Shown one piece after another: positions 8,641 to 16,981 of a stretch of 64,000 nucleotides of DNA. A program made the position numbers and the translations under genes. A model generated the notes under the pieces. The model worked only from the letters and a program-made list of their open reading frames with translations, was not told the DNA's origin and searched no databases. Numbering within the stretch: the first letter of the stretch is position 1; every line of letters begins with the position of its first letter. This DNA comes from Spiribacter vilamensis (GTDB lineage: Bacteria > Pseudomonadota > Gammaproteobacteria > Nitrococcales > Nitrococcaceae), in assembly GCF_004217415.1 (NCBI RefSeq), contig NZ_SHLI01000001.1, positions 930,001 to 994,000 of the forward strand, in the 5' to 3' direction.

Positions 8641-9717
8641 TTAGCTACTCGCCTGCGCTTCCGGGAAATACCCGCGCGTCTGATTGGCGATCCAGACCAG
8701 CCCCAGCATTAATGGCACCTCGACCAGGACGCCGACCACGGTGGCCAGCGCCGCCCCGGACTGCATCCCGAATAGCGAGATCGCTGCCGCCACGGCCAGC
8801 TCGAAGAAGTTGCTGGCGCCGACCATCGCGCCCGGGGCCGCCACGCTGTGGGGCACGCTCCAGGCCTTGGCCCAGCCGTAGGCGATCGCAAAGATCAGGA
8901 AGGTCTGAACAATCAGCGGCACCGCGATCAGGACGATGTGCAGCGGGTTTTGCAGGATGACCTCGCCCTGGAATGCGAACAGCAGCACCAGCGTCAGGAT
9001 CAGGCCAACGGGTGTCACCGGGCCCAACCGCTTCATGAAGACGTTGTCGAAGTAATCGATGCCCTTGCTGGCGATTACGTAGCGGCGCGTGGCGTAGCCG
9101 GCGGTCAGCGGAATCACGATGTAGAGAAAGACCGACAGCCCGATCGTCTCCCAGGGAACGGTCATATCCGAGAGCCCCAGCAGGAACATCACGATCGGCG
9201 CGAACGCGAACAGCATGATGAGATCGTTGAGTGATACCTGCACCAGGGTGTAGGCGGCGTCCCCCCGCGTGAGGTAGCTCCAGACGAAGACCATGGCGGT
9301 ACAAGGGGCTGCCCCTAGCAGAATCGCGCCGGCCAGGTACTCACGGGCCAGGCCCGCCTCGATCAGTGGTTCGAAGAGCACGACCAGGAAGAACCACGCA
9401 ATGGCGAACATCGTGAAAGGCTTGATCAACCAGTTCACCGTCGTGGTGATAATCAACCCCTTGGGCTGGCGACGTACGCCCGCGATGGAATCGAAATCCA
9501 CCTGCACCATCATCGGGAAGATCATGGCCCAGATCAGGATCGCGACCGGGATTGACACCTGTGCGTACTCGAAACGCGACAGCAGCTCGGGCACCACGGG
9601 CGCGAACTGGCCCACGGCAATGCCGGTCACGATCGCCAGCGCCACCCACACCGACAGGTAGCGCTCAAAGAGGCCCATGCCCTCCTTGATATCCGGGGAA
9701 TTATCAGTCTTGCTCAC
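8641..9717 (-). CDS. acr3: ACR3-family arsenite efflux permease
   Basis: The 358-aa inner-membrane protein has about ten hydrophobic segments and the ACR3 hallmark LLGAAPCTAMVFVWSYLTRG with the conserved essential Cys, plus LIMLFAFAPIVMFLLG. It exports As(III), probably energised by ArsA here. The start codon is GTG (9717), 6 nt after GGAGG. It is the first gene of a minus-strand operon acr3-usp-arsD-arsA-rhodanese(-cfa). Neither an arsR regulator nor an arsC reductase is recognisable upstream. Confidence 0.95.
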   Translation of the reverse strand: MSKTDNSPDIKEGMGLFERYLSVWVALAIVTGIAVGQFAPVVPELLSRFEYAQVSIPVAILIWAMIFPMMVQVDFDSIAGVRRQPKGLIITTTVNWLIKPFTMFAIAWFFLVVLFEPLIEAGLAREYLAGAILLGAAPCTAMVFVWSYLTRGDAAYTLVQVSLNDLIMLFAFAPIVMFLLGLSDMTVPWETIGLSVFLYIVIPLTAGYATRRYVIASKGIDYFDNVFMKRLGPVTPVGLILTLVLLFAFQGEVILQNPLHIVLIAVPLIVQTFLIFAIAYGWAKAWSVPHSVAAPGAMVGASNFFELAVAAAISLFGMQSGAALATVVGVLVEVPLMLGLVWIANQTRGYFPEAQASS

Positions 9718-10044
9718 GCTTAACCTCCATCAATTTCTCGGTAAGCCCGCCCAGGTCCCGGGAAGCCAGCACGGCCCGGAGCGTGTCCCGGGTGCCACTC
9801 ACCCCGACGCCCCTCCTGCTCCAGCAACAACAGGCTGTTGGGTCGGGTTATGTCTGAAAGCGCTCAAAAGCACGTCTCAAATGTCAGCGTTACCCGTATA
9901 TATGTATATGCGTATGTAAAGATAAGCAGATTCTCAGGTGACCAGGCGCTATGTCAATATCCGTTTGCCGTGGATGTGATCTTTCCCATCCCCAGTGGAA
10001 ACCTCGGTAACTTGCAGACTGGAGGTGAACCATGGCGACGACGA
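9718..10044. other. Intergenic region upstream of the ars operon
   Basis: I find no supportable gene here. The minus strand contains a short open frame (about 9712-9800) that ends over the acr3 start and resembles nothing I recognise; it could be the tail of a lost upstream ars gene. An AT-rich tract at about 9895-9930 with repeated TATATG/CATATA elements in otherwise GC-rich DNA is the most likely place for an ars promoter/operator. Confidence 0.35.
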
Positions 10045-10290
10045 TCAGGAACATGACCAGGAACAGGTAGCCGCGCTAGAGCGCCGAGCATCGAACCAAA
10101 GCCCCGCACTTGCTGAGGGGGTAGGTATCGCCGCCACGGCCCACGAGACGCCGTTCAGCCGGGCGGTACCGATGAGGCTGCAGATAAACGCCACGCTTTC
10201 CCCGCCCCGGTCGGAGCCGGCGAAGAGGTAGTTCCTGCGTCCCTGCGGCACGGTACGTAGCGCCCGATAGGCGGCGTTGTTGTCGATCTT
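10045..10290 (-). pseudogene. IS66-family transposase (TnpC) C-terminal remnant
   Basis: One minus-strand frame reads KIDNNAAYRALR followed by GRRNYLFAGSDRGGESVAF and ICSLIGTARLNGVSW. This is the conserved end of IS66 transposases (consensus like IDNNPVERAIRP...GRKNYLFAGSDEGG...SLIETAKLNGV). No start, DDE core or intact ends remain, and the sequence breaks off on both sides. It marks an old insertion at the boundary between the ars operon and the antiporter module. Confidence 0.85.
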
Positions 10291-10405
10291 CGTGCTTGCG
10301 TCGCAAGTGCGCCTAGCAACCGGCTTCCTGAGCGCAGCCCGTCTCGCAGAGCGCTCGGAAGCCCGAGTAACCGCCGGCCTGCAGTGCCCTGATTAGCGCC
10401 CGAAT

Positions 10406-10539
10406 GCGACGAACAACTCTCATGGCCTCGAGCGCGTGACATTGAGAAACCGACGTGACCCACCTATGTGCACACATGTGGGCGGTTAGCTTGTCACTGT
10501 ATTTACAACCGCAAATGCGCGCAAAGGGGAAAATTGAGT
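10406..10539. repeat. Non-coding direct repeat, copy A (~134 bp)
   Basis: This segment is about 84% identical, in the same orientation and almost without gaps, to 13079-13213. Shared blocks include CAACTCTCATGGC, CGTGACATTGAGAA, TGTGCACACATGTGGGC and CGCAAATGCGC. It contains a partly decayed palindrome around TGTGCACA. The two copies flank the 2.5-kb block with the membrane protein and K+/H+ antiporter. I see no coding capacity. Confidence 0.85.
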
Positions 10540-10629
10540 GGTGCTCAGTTTCAATCGCTCGCTAGAGAGCTGTCATCCGTGCCTAAGCTGCGCGTTTGCC
10601 AAAGAGGTGGAAAGCCCTTGGAGAGCGCA

Positions 10630-11178
10630 CTACATCATCCGATTTTTATCACGCGACAGATCAATGTCCACGCCGCCGGCCGCCATGATGTCGCGCAGCA
10701 AAACGATGATACCGGCAACGCAGAGGAACAGACTGAAAATCAACGCGACGGTCTGAACATGGCGTAACACAAAGAAAAACCCGGGCTTTTCGATGGGGAT
10801 CCAGATAATCGGCGCCATTACGCCCAGTAGAAAGATGAAGGCATAGAGGAGATAGCGGATAAACTCCACGGGGACTTTGCGTATCGTCAGGCCGTAGACC
10901 AGCACCGCGACGATCAGCACGCTCGCCGTGGCCTGAACCACGATCATGGCGCGGTCCTGGATAAAGGCGATCCGGCCTTCTTCGTAAGCCACCGCACCCA
11001 CTTCACCGAAAACGGTCACCAGCGCGAGATTGATCAGCAGGAACAGCAGGCAGAGGCCGTTGGGGAGCCACAGCATCGGATCCTGCCGCTGCATTCGGAA
11101 GCCACCGATCCACCACCAGGTACCAGCCCAGAGGGGTAAGGCCAGCGTGTAGGTTGCAATGGCGATCATCTGGTGCAT
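10630..11178 (-). CDS. Five-helix membrane protein, unknown function
   Basis: The 182-aa product has about five hydrophobic segments, including YTLALPLWAGTWWWIGG, GLCLLFLLINLALVTVFG, ASVLIVAVLVYGL, LLYAFIFLLGVMAPIIW and VALIFSLFLCVAGIIVLL, and a short charged C-terminus. I recognise no catalytic motif or family. The ATG at 11178 follows GGAG by 7 nt. It is divergent from the antiporter gene with a 75-bp shared intergenic region, so the two may be co-controlled; both lie between the two copies of the 134-bp repeat. Confidence 0.75.
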   Translation of the reverse strand: MHQMIAIATYTLALPLWAGTWWWIGGFRMQRQDPMLWLPNGLCLLFLLINLALVTVFGEVGAVAYEEGRIAFIQDRAMIVVQATASVLIVAVLVYGLTIRKVPVEFIRYLLYAFIFLLGVMAPIIWIPIEKPGFFFVLRHVQTVALIFSLFLCVAGIIVLLRDIMAAGGVDIDLSRDKNRMM

Positions 11179-11253
11179 AAACACGCTCCATCCGTCCAGT
11201 CGTTCGTCGTTGAGGTTATCATCGAGTTTTCATTATGACTGGACGAAATCACC

Positions 11254-12969
11254 ATGCTTGAATGGCTACCTCCCCTGGTTCTGATCGGTTCGAGCCTTGT
11301 GCTCGTGTCGGTGCTGACCAGTGTGCTGGCCTTTCGTATTGGCGCGCCGCTCTTGCTGTTTTTCCTGGCGATTGGCCTGATCGCCGGTGAGGACGGACTG
11401 GGGGTCGTCTATAACGACTGGTCCGGGGCCTACCTGATTGGCAGCATGGCGCTTGCCATCATCCTGTTTGACGCAGGCTTCGGGACCAAACTCCGCTACT
11501 TCAAAAAGGCGGCGGCGCCGGCGCTGACCCTGGCCACCCTCGGGGTCCTGATCACCACCGGCTTTGTCGGCGTTGCTGCACACGTCCTGTTTGGTCTGCC
11601 CTGGACCCATGCCCTGTTACTGGGGGCGATTGTCAGCTCCACTGACGCCGCGGCGGTGTTCTACCTGCTGCGCGTGGGCGGGATTACGCTGAGAGAGCGC
11701 GTGCGGGCGACACTGAGCGTGGAGTCGGGCTCCAACGACCCGATCGCGATTTTCCTGGTGACCGCGCTGGTGGAGTTGATCCGCGCACAATCCGCCCTGG
11801 GAGAGCTCACCTTTGAGGTGTTGACGGGCTTCGGGTTGCAGATGGGAGGCGGGATCGGCGTCGGCCTCGTCGGCGGATGGTTACTGGTGCGGCTGATGAA
11901 CACCATCGACCTCGAGGCCGCGCTCTATCCCATTCTTGTGCTCGCAGCCGCACTGCTGCTGTTCGGCGCGGCGAGCCAGTTCGGCGGCAGTGGCTTCGTG
12001 GCGGTATACGTCGCCGGCCTGGTGGCGGGTAACCACGCTGTCCCCCATCGAACGGCACTCCGGCGCTTTCAGGATGGCACCACCTGGCTTGCCCAGATCC
12101 TGATGTTTCTGGTGCTGGGCCTGCTCGCCACACCCTCGGACTTTCCCGCGGTGATACTGCCCGCAATGGGCCTTGCGCTTTTCCTGATGTTCGTCGCACG
12201 GCCGATTGCCGTGGGGATCTGCCTGCTGCCCTTTCGTTTCTCGCCCAAAGAGACGGCGTTCATTGGCTGGGTGGGGTTGCGCGGGGCGGTGTCCATTCTG
12301 CTGGCGATCCTGCCCTTTCTCGGAGGGATCGAGAATGCCCAGCGGTTTTTCAACGTCGCCTTCATCATGGTGCTCACCTCGCTGCTGGTGCAGGGGTGGA
12401 CCATCAAGCCCGTAGCGCAGCGACTGGGGTTGATCGTGCCCAGACGCCTGGGGCCGGTGGAGAAAATCGAACTGGAACTGCCCGGCACCGCGCATCATGA
12501 ACTGGTTGTCTATCACGTAATGCCCGAGAGCCCCATTGTTGGCGGGGCGCGCCTGCCGCGCTGGGCCCGTCCGGCGCTGGTGCTCAGAGACGGCCGATCC
12601 ATGCATTTTCGCAAGGCCGGCTATTTGCAGCCCGATGACTACATCTACATATTCATGTCGCCCCAGTACGCCGCGGCGCTGGATCACCTGTTCGCCGGCA
12701 GTCCCCGGCAGGAGGTATCGGCGCGGAAGTTTTTCGGCGACTTCGCCATCGCCACCGACGCCCCGATGAAGGCGCTCATCGATGTCTACGGGGTCAAACT
12801 GCCGCCAACCGCAACCAAAGTGGAGACCACCTCGGTGGGGGCGTATCTACAGTCCCGACTAAAGCGTCCCGAGCCAGGGGACCGGGTCCGCCTGGGCTCG
12901 GTGGTTTTGATTGTTCGGGCGATCGATGACAGGAACAGGATCACGGCCATCGGGTTATCCTTTGATTAG
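11254..12969 (+). CDS. K+/H+ antiporter, CPA1 family (NhaP2/CvrA-like)
   Basis: This 571-aa protein matches the NhaP2/CvrA architecture (E. coli CvrA 578 aa). About twelve membrane helices span 1-390, with ESGSNDPIAIFLVTALVEL holding the conserved N-D ion-binding pair and the FIGWVGLRGAVSILLAIL segment. A TrkA-C/RCK-C domain (about 400-480) and a C-terminal transporter-associated domain (about 485-571) follow. It exchanges cytoplasmic K+ (or Na+) for protons, for osmotic and pH balance. The last codons (ITAIGLSFD) contain one copy of a 23-bp sequence repeated at 13751. Confidence 0.93.
   Translation: MLEWLPPLVLIGSSLVLVSVLTSVLAFRIGAPLLLFFLAIGLIAGEDGLGVVYNDWSGAYLIGSMALAIILFDAGFGTKLRYFKKAAAPALTLATLGVLITTGFVGVAAHVLFGLPWTHALLLGAIVSSTDAAAVFYLLRVGGITLRERVRATLSVESGSNDPIAIFLVTALVELIRAQSALGELTFEVLTGFGLQMGGGIGVGLVGGWLLVRLMNTIDLEAALYPILVLAAALLLFGAASQFGGSGFVAVYVAGLVAGNHAVPHRTALRRFQDGTTWLAQILMFLVLGLLATPSDFPAVILPAMGLALFLMFVARPIAVGICLLPFRFSPKETAFIGWVGLRGAVSILLAILPFLGGIENAQRFFNVAFIMVLTSLLVQGWTIKPVAQRLGLIVPRRLGPVEKIELELPGTAHHELVVYHVMPESPIVGGARLPRWARPALVLRDGRSMHFRKAGYLQPDDYIYIFMSPQYAAALDHLFAGSPRQEVSARKFFGDFAIATDAPMKALIDVYGVKLPPTATKVETTSVGAYLQSRLKRPEPGDRVRLGSVVLIVRAIDDRNRITAIGLSFD
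12943..12965. repeat. 23-bp perfect direct repeat, copy 1 (in antiporter 3' end)
   Basis: The 23 bases beginning ACGGCCATCG and ending ATCCTTTGA are repeated exactly at 13751-13773. This copy encodes the end of the antiporter. Together the copies bracket the ~790-bp segment with repeat B and the GlcG/HbpS-like gene. Confidence 0.9.
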
Positions 12970-13078
12970 GCTTCAATGATGGAGGTTGACGACGTCCAGC
13001 CGAGCGATGCCCTCGCCTGGTCGGAGCCGGCGGCTGGCCGCGGAGGTCGGCCTGGAGCACCCCGGTGTACGCCCAAGG

Positions 13079-13213
13079 GCGACGAGCAACTCTCATGGCA
13101 TCAAGATCGTGACATTGAGAATTCGACATGACTCACGTGTGTGCACACATGTGGGCAGTTAACTTGTCACTGGATTTACAATCGCAAATGCGCACTCAAA
13201 GAAAAAGTTGAGT
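13079..13213. repeat. Non-coding direct repeat, copy B (~135 bp), upstream of the GlcG/HbpS-like gene
   Basis: This is the second copy of 10406-10539. It contains a 20-bp near-perfect palindrome, CACGTGTGTGCACACATGTG (one mismatched pair; the inner 12 bp TGTGTGCACACA is perfect). It ends 59 bp before the start codon at 13272, so it covers the likely promoter of that gene. The palindrome could be an operator; copy A keeps a weaker version. The rest of the 12970-13271 gap shows no gene. Confidence 0.85.
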
Positions 13214-13271
13214 TATATTCGGCTTCCGTTTTTTGCGAGATCGATCAATCCTGAAAACCTGGAGAAAAAGC

Positions 13272-13739
13272 ATGGCCACCGAGGTATTTCGACGCACGAC
13301 CCATCTGCCGCTCAAGCAAGCACGCCAGATCATTAGCGCCGCCCTGGCGGAGGCGAGACGGCAAGAACTTGAGCCCCTGACGGTGGTGGTGCTCGATGAC
13401 GGCGGGCATCTCGTTTCCGCCGATAGCGAGGATGGCTCCGGCGTACTGAGGCTCCAGATCGCCCAGGGCAAAGCCGGTGCTGCCCTGGGATTCGGCGTCT
13501 CGAGCTCTACGGTCGGGGAACGCACTCAAGGCCGAGACGCTTTCGTGACTGGCGTCGCCGCTGCCTCCGAAGGTCGATTCGTCCCCGTTCCCGGCGGTGT
13601 CCTGGTCCTCGACGGGAAGCGGGAAATCATCGGTGCCGTGGGTGCCAGCGGCGATAGCCCCGGCAACGACCAGGCCTGTGTCCTGGCCGGCATCGATGCC
13701 GCGGGTCTTGGCATCGGCCTTGATGCCGCTGAGGGCTGA
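13272..13739 (+). CDS. GlcG/HbpS-family protein (haem-binding-like)
   Basis: The 155-aa product has the GlcG/HbpS fold signature: LKQARQIISAALAEARRQ, LTVVVLDDGGHLVSADSEDG, repeated Gly-rich segments, and IGAVGASGDSPGNDQACVLA at the end. Family members include extracellular haem-binding HbpS and glycolate-operon GlcG; the true ligand is usually unknown. The ATG at 13272 follows GGAG by 7 nt; an upstream in-frame start (13233) lacks this. I see no signal peptide, so a cytoplasmic location is likely. Repeat B lies just upstream and the gene sits between 23-bp direct repeats, suggesting acquisition as a small cassette. Confidence 0.85.
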   Translation: MATEVFRRTTHLPLKQARQIISAALAEARRQELEPLTVVVLDDGGHLVSADSEDGSGVLRLQIAQGKAGAALGFGVSSSTVGERTQGRDAFVTGVAAASEGRFVPVPGGVLVLDGKREIIGAVGASGDSPGNDQACVLAGIDAAGLGIGLDAAEG

Positions 13740-13750
13740 CGGCGCGTCGG

Positions 13751-13773
13751 ACGGCCATCGGGTTATCCTTTGA
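13751..13773. repeat. 23-bp perfect direct repeat, copy 2
   Basis: This is an exact copy of 12943-12965, the 3' end of the antiporter gene, lying 11 bp after the GlcG/HbpS-like stop codon. It is a scar of duplication or insertion. Confidence 0.9.
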
Positions 13774-13796
13774 CTGATGTTCAGGAAAAGCCCGAC

Positions 13797-14486
13797 TTAA
13801 TGCTTCCTGAGCCACTCCAGGAGAGCGTCGGCGGTGGCTGCCGAGGATGGCGGGTTCTGGCCGGTGATCAGCTGGCCGTCGACACGCACGTAGGACGTGA
13901 AGTCATCAGCCTTCGAGTAGATGCCGCCGCAGGCCTGGAGCGCGTCCTCCACACGATGAGGCACCACATCGGTCAGCCCGACCGCGTCCTCTTCGCCATT
14001 GGTGAAGCCCGTCACCTCGCGTCCCTTGACCAGCGGCTCATTGTCATCGGTCTTCACGCCCACCAGCACAATCGGCGCGTGGCAGACGGTCGCCACCGGT
14101 TTGCCCTGCGCGATAAAGGTCTCGATCAGACGGATCGAGTCGGCATCTTCGGCGAGGTCCCAGAGCGGGCCATGGCCACCGGGATAGAACACGGCATCAA
14201 AGTCGTCAGCGCTCATATCGCTGAGTCGATGCGTCGTGGCCAGCGCGGCCTGCGCGTCCGTATCGATCTCGAAGCGCCGCGTCGCGTCCGTGTGGCTCTC
14301 CTCCGCATCACTCGCCGGATCAACCGGCGGCTGTCCGCCTTGCGGAGAGGCCAGCGTCAGAGTCGCGCCTTCGTCCTTGAGCGTGTAATAAGGGGCCGCA
14401 AGCTCTTCAAGCCAGAAGCCGGTCTGGCGACCGGTGTCTCCAAGTTGATCGTGCGAGGTCAAAACAATCAGAATCCGTGGGGTCAT
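13797..14486 (-). CDS. DJ-1/PfpI superfamily protein, Hsp31-like (putative glutathione-independent glyoxalase)
   Basis: This 229-aa protein has the nucleophile elbow VATVCHAPIVLVG with the conserved Cys, the acidic partner in GFWLEELAAPY, and the segments ADDFDAVFYPGGHGPLWDL and VTGFTNGEEDAVGL of the YDR533C/Hsp31 subfamily. Such proteins convert methylglyoxal to lactate and/or act as stress chaperones. The ATG at 14486 follows GGGAG by 6 nt; an adjacent in-frame TTG is too close to it. It neighbours the haemoglobin and alcohol dehydrogenase genes. The exact activity is inferred from the subfamily. Confidence 0.9.
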   Translation of the reverse strand: MTPRILIVLTSHDQLGDTGRQTGFWLEELAAPYYTLKDEGATLTLASPQGGQPPVDPASDAEESHTDATRRFEIDTDAQAALATTHRLSDMSADDFDAVFYPGGHGPLWDLAEDADSIRLIETFIAQGKPVATVCHAPIVLVGVKTDDNEPLVKGREVTGFTNGEEDAVGLTDVVPHRVEDALQACGGIYSKADDFTSYVRVDGQLITGQNPPSSAATADALLEWLRKH

Positions 14487-14604
14487 CAATTACTCCCTTG
14501 AGAGAATCCGCGTATGGAAGCGGGCGGCTGCTACCGCCGCTATCGATTGATTTGGGGGCTCGCCAACGGGAAAACAAGAGAGACTCGAGGACAAAGCCCA
14601 CAGC

Positions 14605-14985
14605 ATGACCTCAAAGCCTGACCTGGACAGCCCGGAGGCCATCCACGCCCTGGTGGAGGGCTTCTACGAGCGCCTGCTCAACGACCCACTGATGCGCCCG
14701 GTCTTCATGGAGACCGCAGGGATCCGGATCGAGGACCACTTGCCGACGATCGAGGCGTACTGGCGCAAGATGCTCCTCGGCGAGAAGGGGTGCTATACCC
14801 GCAACATGGTGGCGAAACACGAAGCGGTCCACGCAAAAGGTCCGCTCAGGCCGGAGCATTTCGAGCGCTGGAGCGAGCATTTCCACCAGACGCTGGATGA
14901 GCTTTTTTCCGGTCCGATGACGGATCGTGCCCATCTGCTGGCGGACCGGATTCTCGTGAATCTCCAGCGCCGGCTGCTGGGTTGA
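14605..14985 (+). CDS. Group III truncated haemoglobin
   Basis: The 126-aa globin matches the group III (P) family. It opens with IHALVEGFYERLLNDPLMRPVF and has the HEAVHAKGPLRPEHFERW segment with the F-helix histidine (H72 or H76) that ligates haem iron, then FHQTLDELFSGP. Group III globins are linked to NO or peroxide handling, but physiology varies. It is convergent with the downstream alcohol dehydrogenase (8-bp gap). Confidence 0.93.
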   Translation: MTSKPDLDSPEAIHALVEGFYERLLNDPLMRPVFMETAGIRIEDHLPTIEAYWRKMLLGEKGCYTRNMVAKHEAVHAKGPLRPEHFERWSEHFHQTLDELFSGPMTDRAHLLADRILVNLQRRLLG

Positions 14986-14993
14986 GTCTAAAT

Positions 14994-16052
14994 TCAGGCG
15001 GCGTTTTTCAGGGTCGCCATGTCGATCACGTAGCGGTACTTCACCTGGCTCTTCTGCACCTTCTCGTAGGCATCGTTGATGTTGTTGATGTCCAGCATCT
15101 CGATGTCGCAACGCACGTCGTGTTCGGCGCAGAAGTCCAGCACCTCCTGGGTTTCGGGCATGCCACCGATCAGTGAGCCCGCCAGCACGCGGCGCTTCAG
15201 CACCAGGTTGCCCGCGTTCAGGGTCGGATCCACGGGCTCCAGCAGACCCACGAGGATATGGGTGCCGTCATACTTGAGGCAGGCAAGGTAGGGGTTCAGG
15301 TCGTGCTGCACCGGCACGGTATCGAGCATGAAATCGAACGTCTCGGCCGCGTCCGCCATCTGCTGATCATCGGTAGAGATAATCACGTGATGGGCGCCCT
15401 GATTTTTCGCCTCGGCGACCTTGTTTTCGGACCGGGTAAAGATGGTGACTTCCGCCCCCATGGCCCGCGCGAACTTAACGCCCATGTGCCCGAGGCCACC
15501 CATGCCGATCACACCGACCTTATGGCCGGCCTTTACGCCGTAGTGACGCAGCGGTGAGTAGGTGGTGATGCCGGCGCAGAGCAGCGGCGCGGCGGCGGCC
15601 ATTTCCAGTTTCTCGGGGATACGCACCACGAAGCGTTCGCTGACTACGACCTTCTCGGAATAACCACCCATTGTGATGGACCCGTCGTGGCGGTCCTGGC
15701 CGTTATAAGTGGCTGTCATCCCGTTGAGGCAGTACTGCTCCAGCCCGTCCTGGCAGGCCTCGCATTCGCGGCAGGCATCGACCATGCAACCGACGCCGAC
15801 ACGGTCACCCGCCTGGTAGTTACCGACCTGATCGCCGACGGCTGTCACGCGGCCCACGATCTCGTGGCCCGGCACCAGCGGATACTGGGTGACTCCCCAG
15901 TCGTTGTGCGCGAAGTGGATGTCGGTATGGCAGACGCCGCAATAATCGATCTCGATGGCGACGTCATCCGCCCTCAGTTCGCGGCGGTCGATACCGTGCG
16001 GCGCGAGACCGGAGTCGGGTGCGGTGGCGGCGTAGGCTTTGGTGTTGGTCAT
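14994..16052 (-). CDS. Zinc-dependent NAD(P)-alcohol dehydrogenase (CAD/YahK-like)
   Basis: The 352-aa medium-chain dehydrogenase has the catalytic zinc region DYCGVCHTDIHFAHNDWG and LVPGHEIVGRV, and four cysteines for the structural zinc in the segment DACRECEACQDGLEQYC. The nucleotide-binding motif is GMGGLGHMGVKFARAMGA. It resembles cinnamyl-alcohol-type and YahK aldehyde reductases, which reduce aldehydes with NADPH. It lies by Hsp31-like and haemoglobin genes, so aldehyde detoxification is plausible. Confidence 0.93.
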   Translation of the reverse strand: MTNTKAYAATAPDSGLAPHGIDRRELRADDVAIEIDYCGVCHTDIHFAHNDWGVTQYPLVPGHEIVGRVTAVGDQVGNYQAGDRVGVGCMVDACRECEACQDGLEQYCLNGMTATYNGQDRHDGSITMGGYSEKVVVSERFVVRIPEKLEMAAAAPLLCAGITTYSPLRHYGVKAGHKVGVIGMGGLGHMGVKFARAMGAEVTIFTRSENKVAEAKNQGAHHVIISTDDQQMADAAETFDFMLDTVPVQHDLNPYLACLKYDGTHILVGLLEPVDPTLNAGNLVLKRRVLAGSLIGGMPETQEVLDFCAEHDVRCDIEMLDINNINDAYEKVQKSQVKYRYVIDMATLKNAA

Positions 16053-16198
16053 GGCTGTCGTTCTCTGTTCCGAATGAGTTCCAGTTTAATCCCATCAACG
16101 CTGCGCTTGTCGGTCGATCCAGTCAAACCGTGTGATTGACATCTGCAACCCGGCGACTCGTGGTATCGTCCATACGCAATACTGCTGACGGAATTGCG

Positions 16199-16981
16199 AT
16201 GACTGTCTCCTCCCCCATCATGCTGGGCCTGATCGGCAGCCTGATTGCCGGTTCAATGACCGCGGTCGGCGCGACACCTGTCCTGTTCGGGCGCGTGCCG
16301 TCCCGAGCCATCCGTGATCTGTCCCTGGGTTTCGCCGCCGGCGTCATGCTCTCGGCCTCGTTTTTCTCGCTGATTGTCCCGGCGCTTGATGCCGCCGAGA
16401 TCCGTTACGGAAACGCCGTGACACCCGCCGGGATCGTGTGTATCGCGATCCTCCTCGGAATGGGTGCCGTTGCGCTGCTCAATAACCGCCTGCCCCACGA
16501 GCATTTCCGCACCGGTCGCGAAGGCCCCGAGTCGGTGTCACTGCGCCGGGTATGGCTGTTCATCATCGCGATCACCATCCACAACTTCCCGGAAGGTCTT
16601 GCAGTCGGCGTCGGGTTCGGCTCAGGCGGCATCAATGGCGGTCTGCCGCTTGCCATCGGCATCGGACTGCAGAATATGCCGGAGGGACTGGCGGTTGCCG
16701 TCTCACTGCTCGGCGAGGGCTATTCACGCCGCCGCTCCTGGACGATTGCCGCACTGACCGGCATGGTCGAACCCGTCGGAGGCATGCTGGGTGCCGGCAT
16801 TATTACCGTGTCGGAACCGCTGCTCCCGTGGGGGCTGGCGTTTGCCGCCGGCGCCATGCTCTATGTCATCAGCCACGAGATCATTCCCGAGACGCATCGC
16901 CGTGGCCATCAGGACAAGGCAACACTGGGCCTGTCCGTCGGACTGGTGCTGATGCTCTTCCTGGACGTCAGCCTCGGGTAG
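16199..16981 (+). CDS. ZIP-family divalent metal transporter (ZupT-like)
   Basis: The 260-aa membrane protein has the two metal-site motifs of ZIP transporters: [15 protein letters not shown] in the fourth helix and [15 protein letters not shown] in the fifth. E. coli ZupT is 257 aa. It imports Zn2+ and other divalent metals. The ATG at 16199 (MTVSSPIML) is favoured because the first helix starts right after it; upstream in-frame codons add a polar stretch. The second motif has Gln-Asn where many ZIPs have His-Asn, which may affect selectivity. Its 3' end overlaps the convergent oxoprolinase gene by 14 bp. Confidence 0.92.
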   Translation: MTVSSPIMLGLIGSLIAGSMTAVGATPVLFGRVPSRAIRDLSLGFAAGVMLSASFFSLIVPALDAAEIRYGNAVTPAGIVCIAILLGMGAVALLNNRLPHEHFRTGREGPESVSLRRVWLFIIAITIHNFPEGLAVGVGFGSGGINGGLPLAIGIGLQNMPEGLAVAVSLLGEGYSRRRSWTIAALTGMVEPVGGMLGAGIITVSEPLLPWGLAFAAGAMLYVISHEIIPETHRRGHQDKATLGLSVGLVLMLFLDVSLG

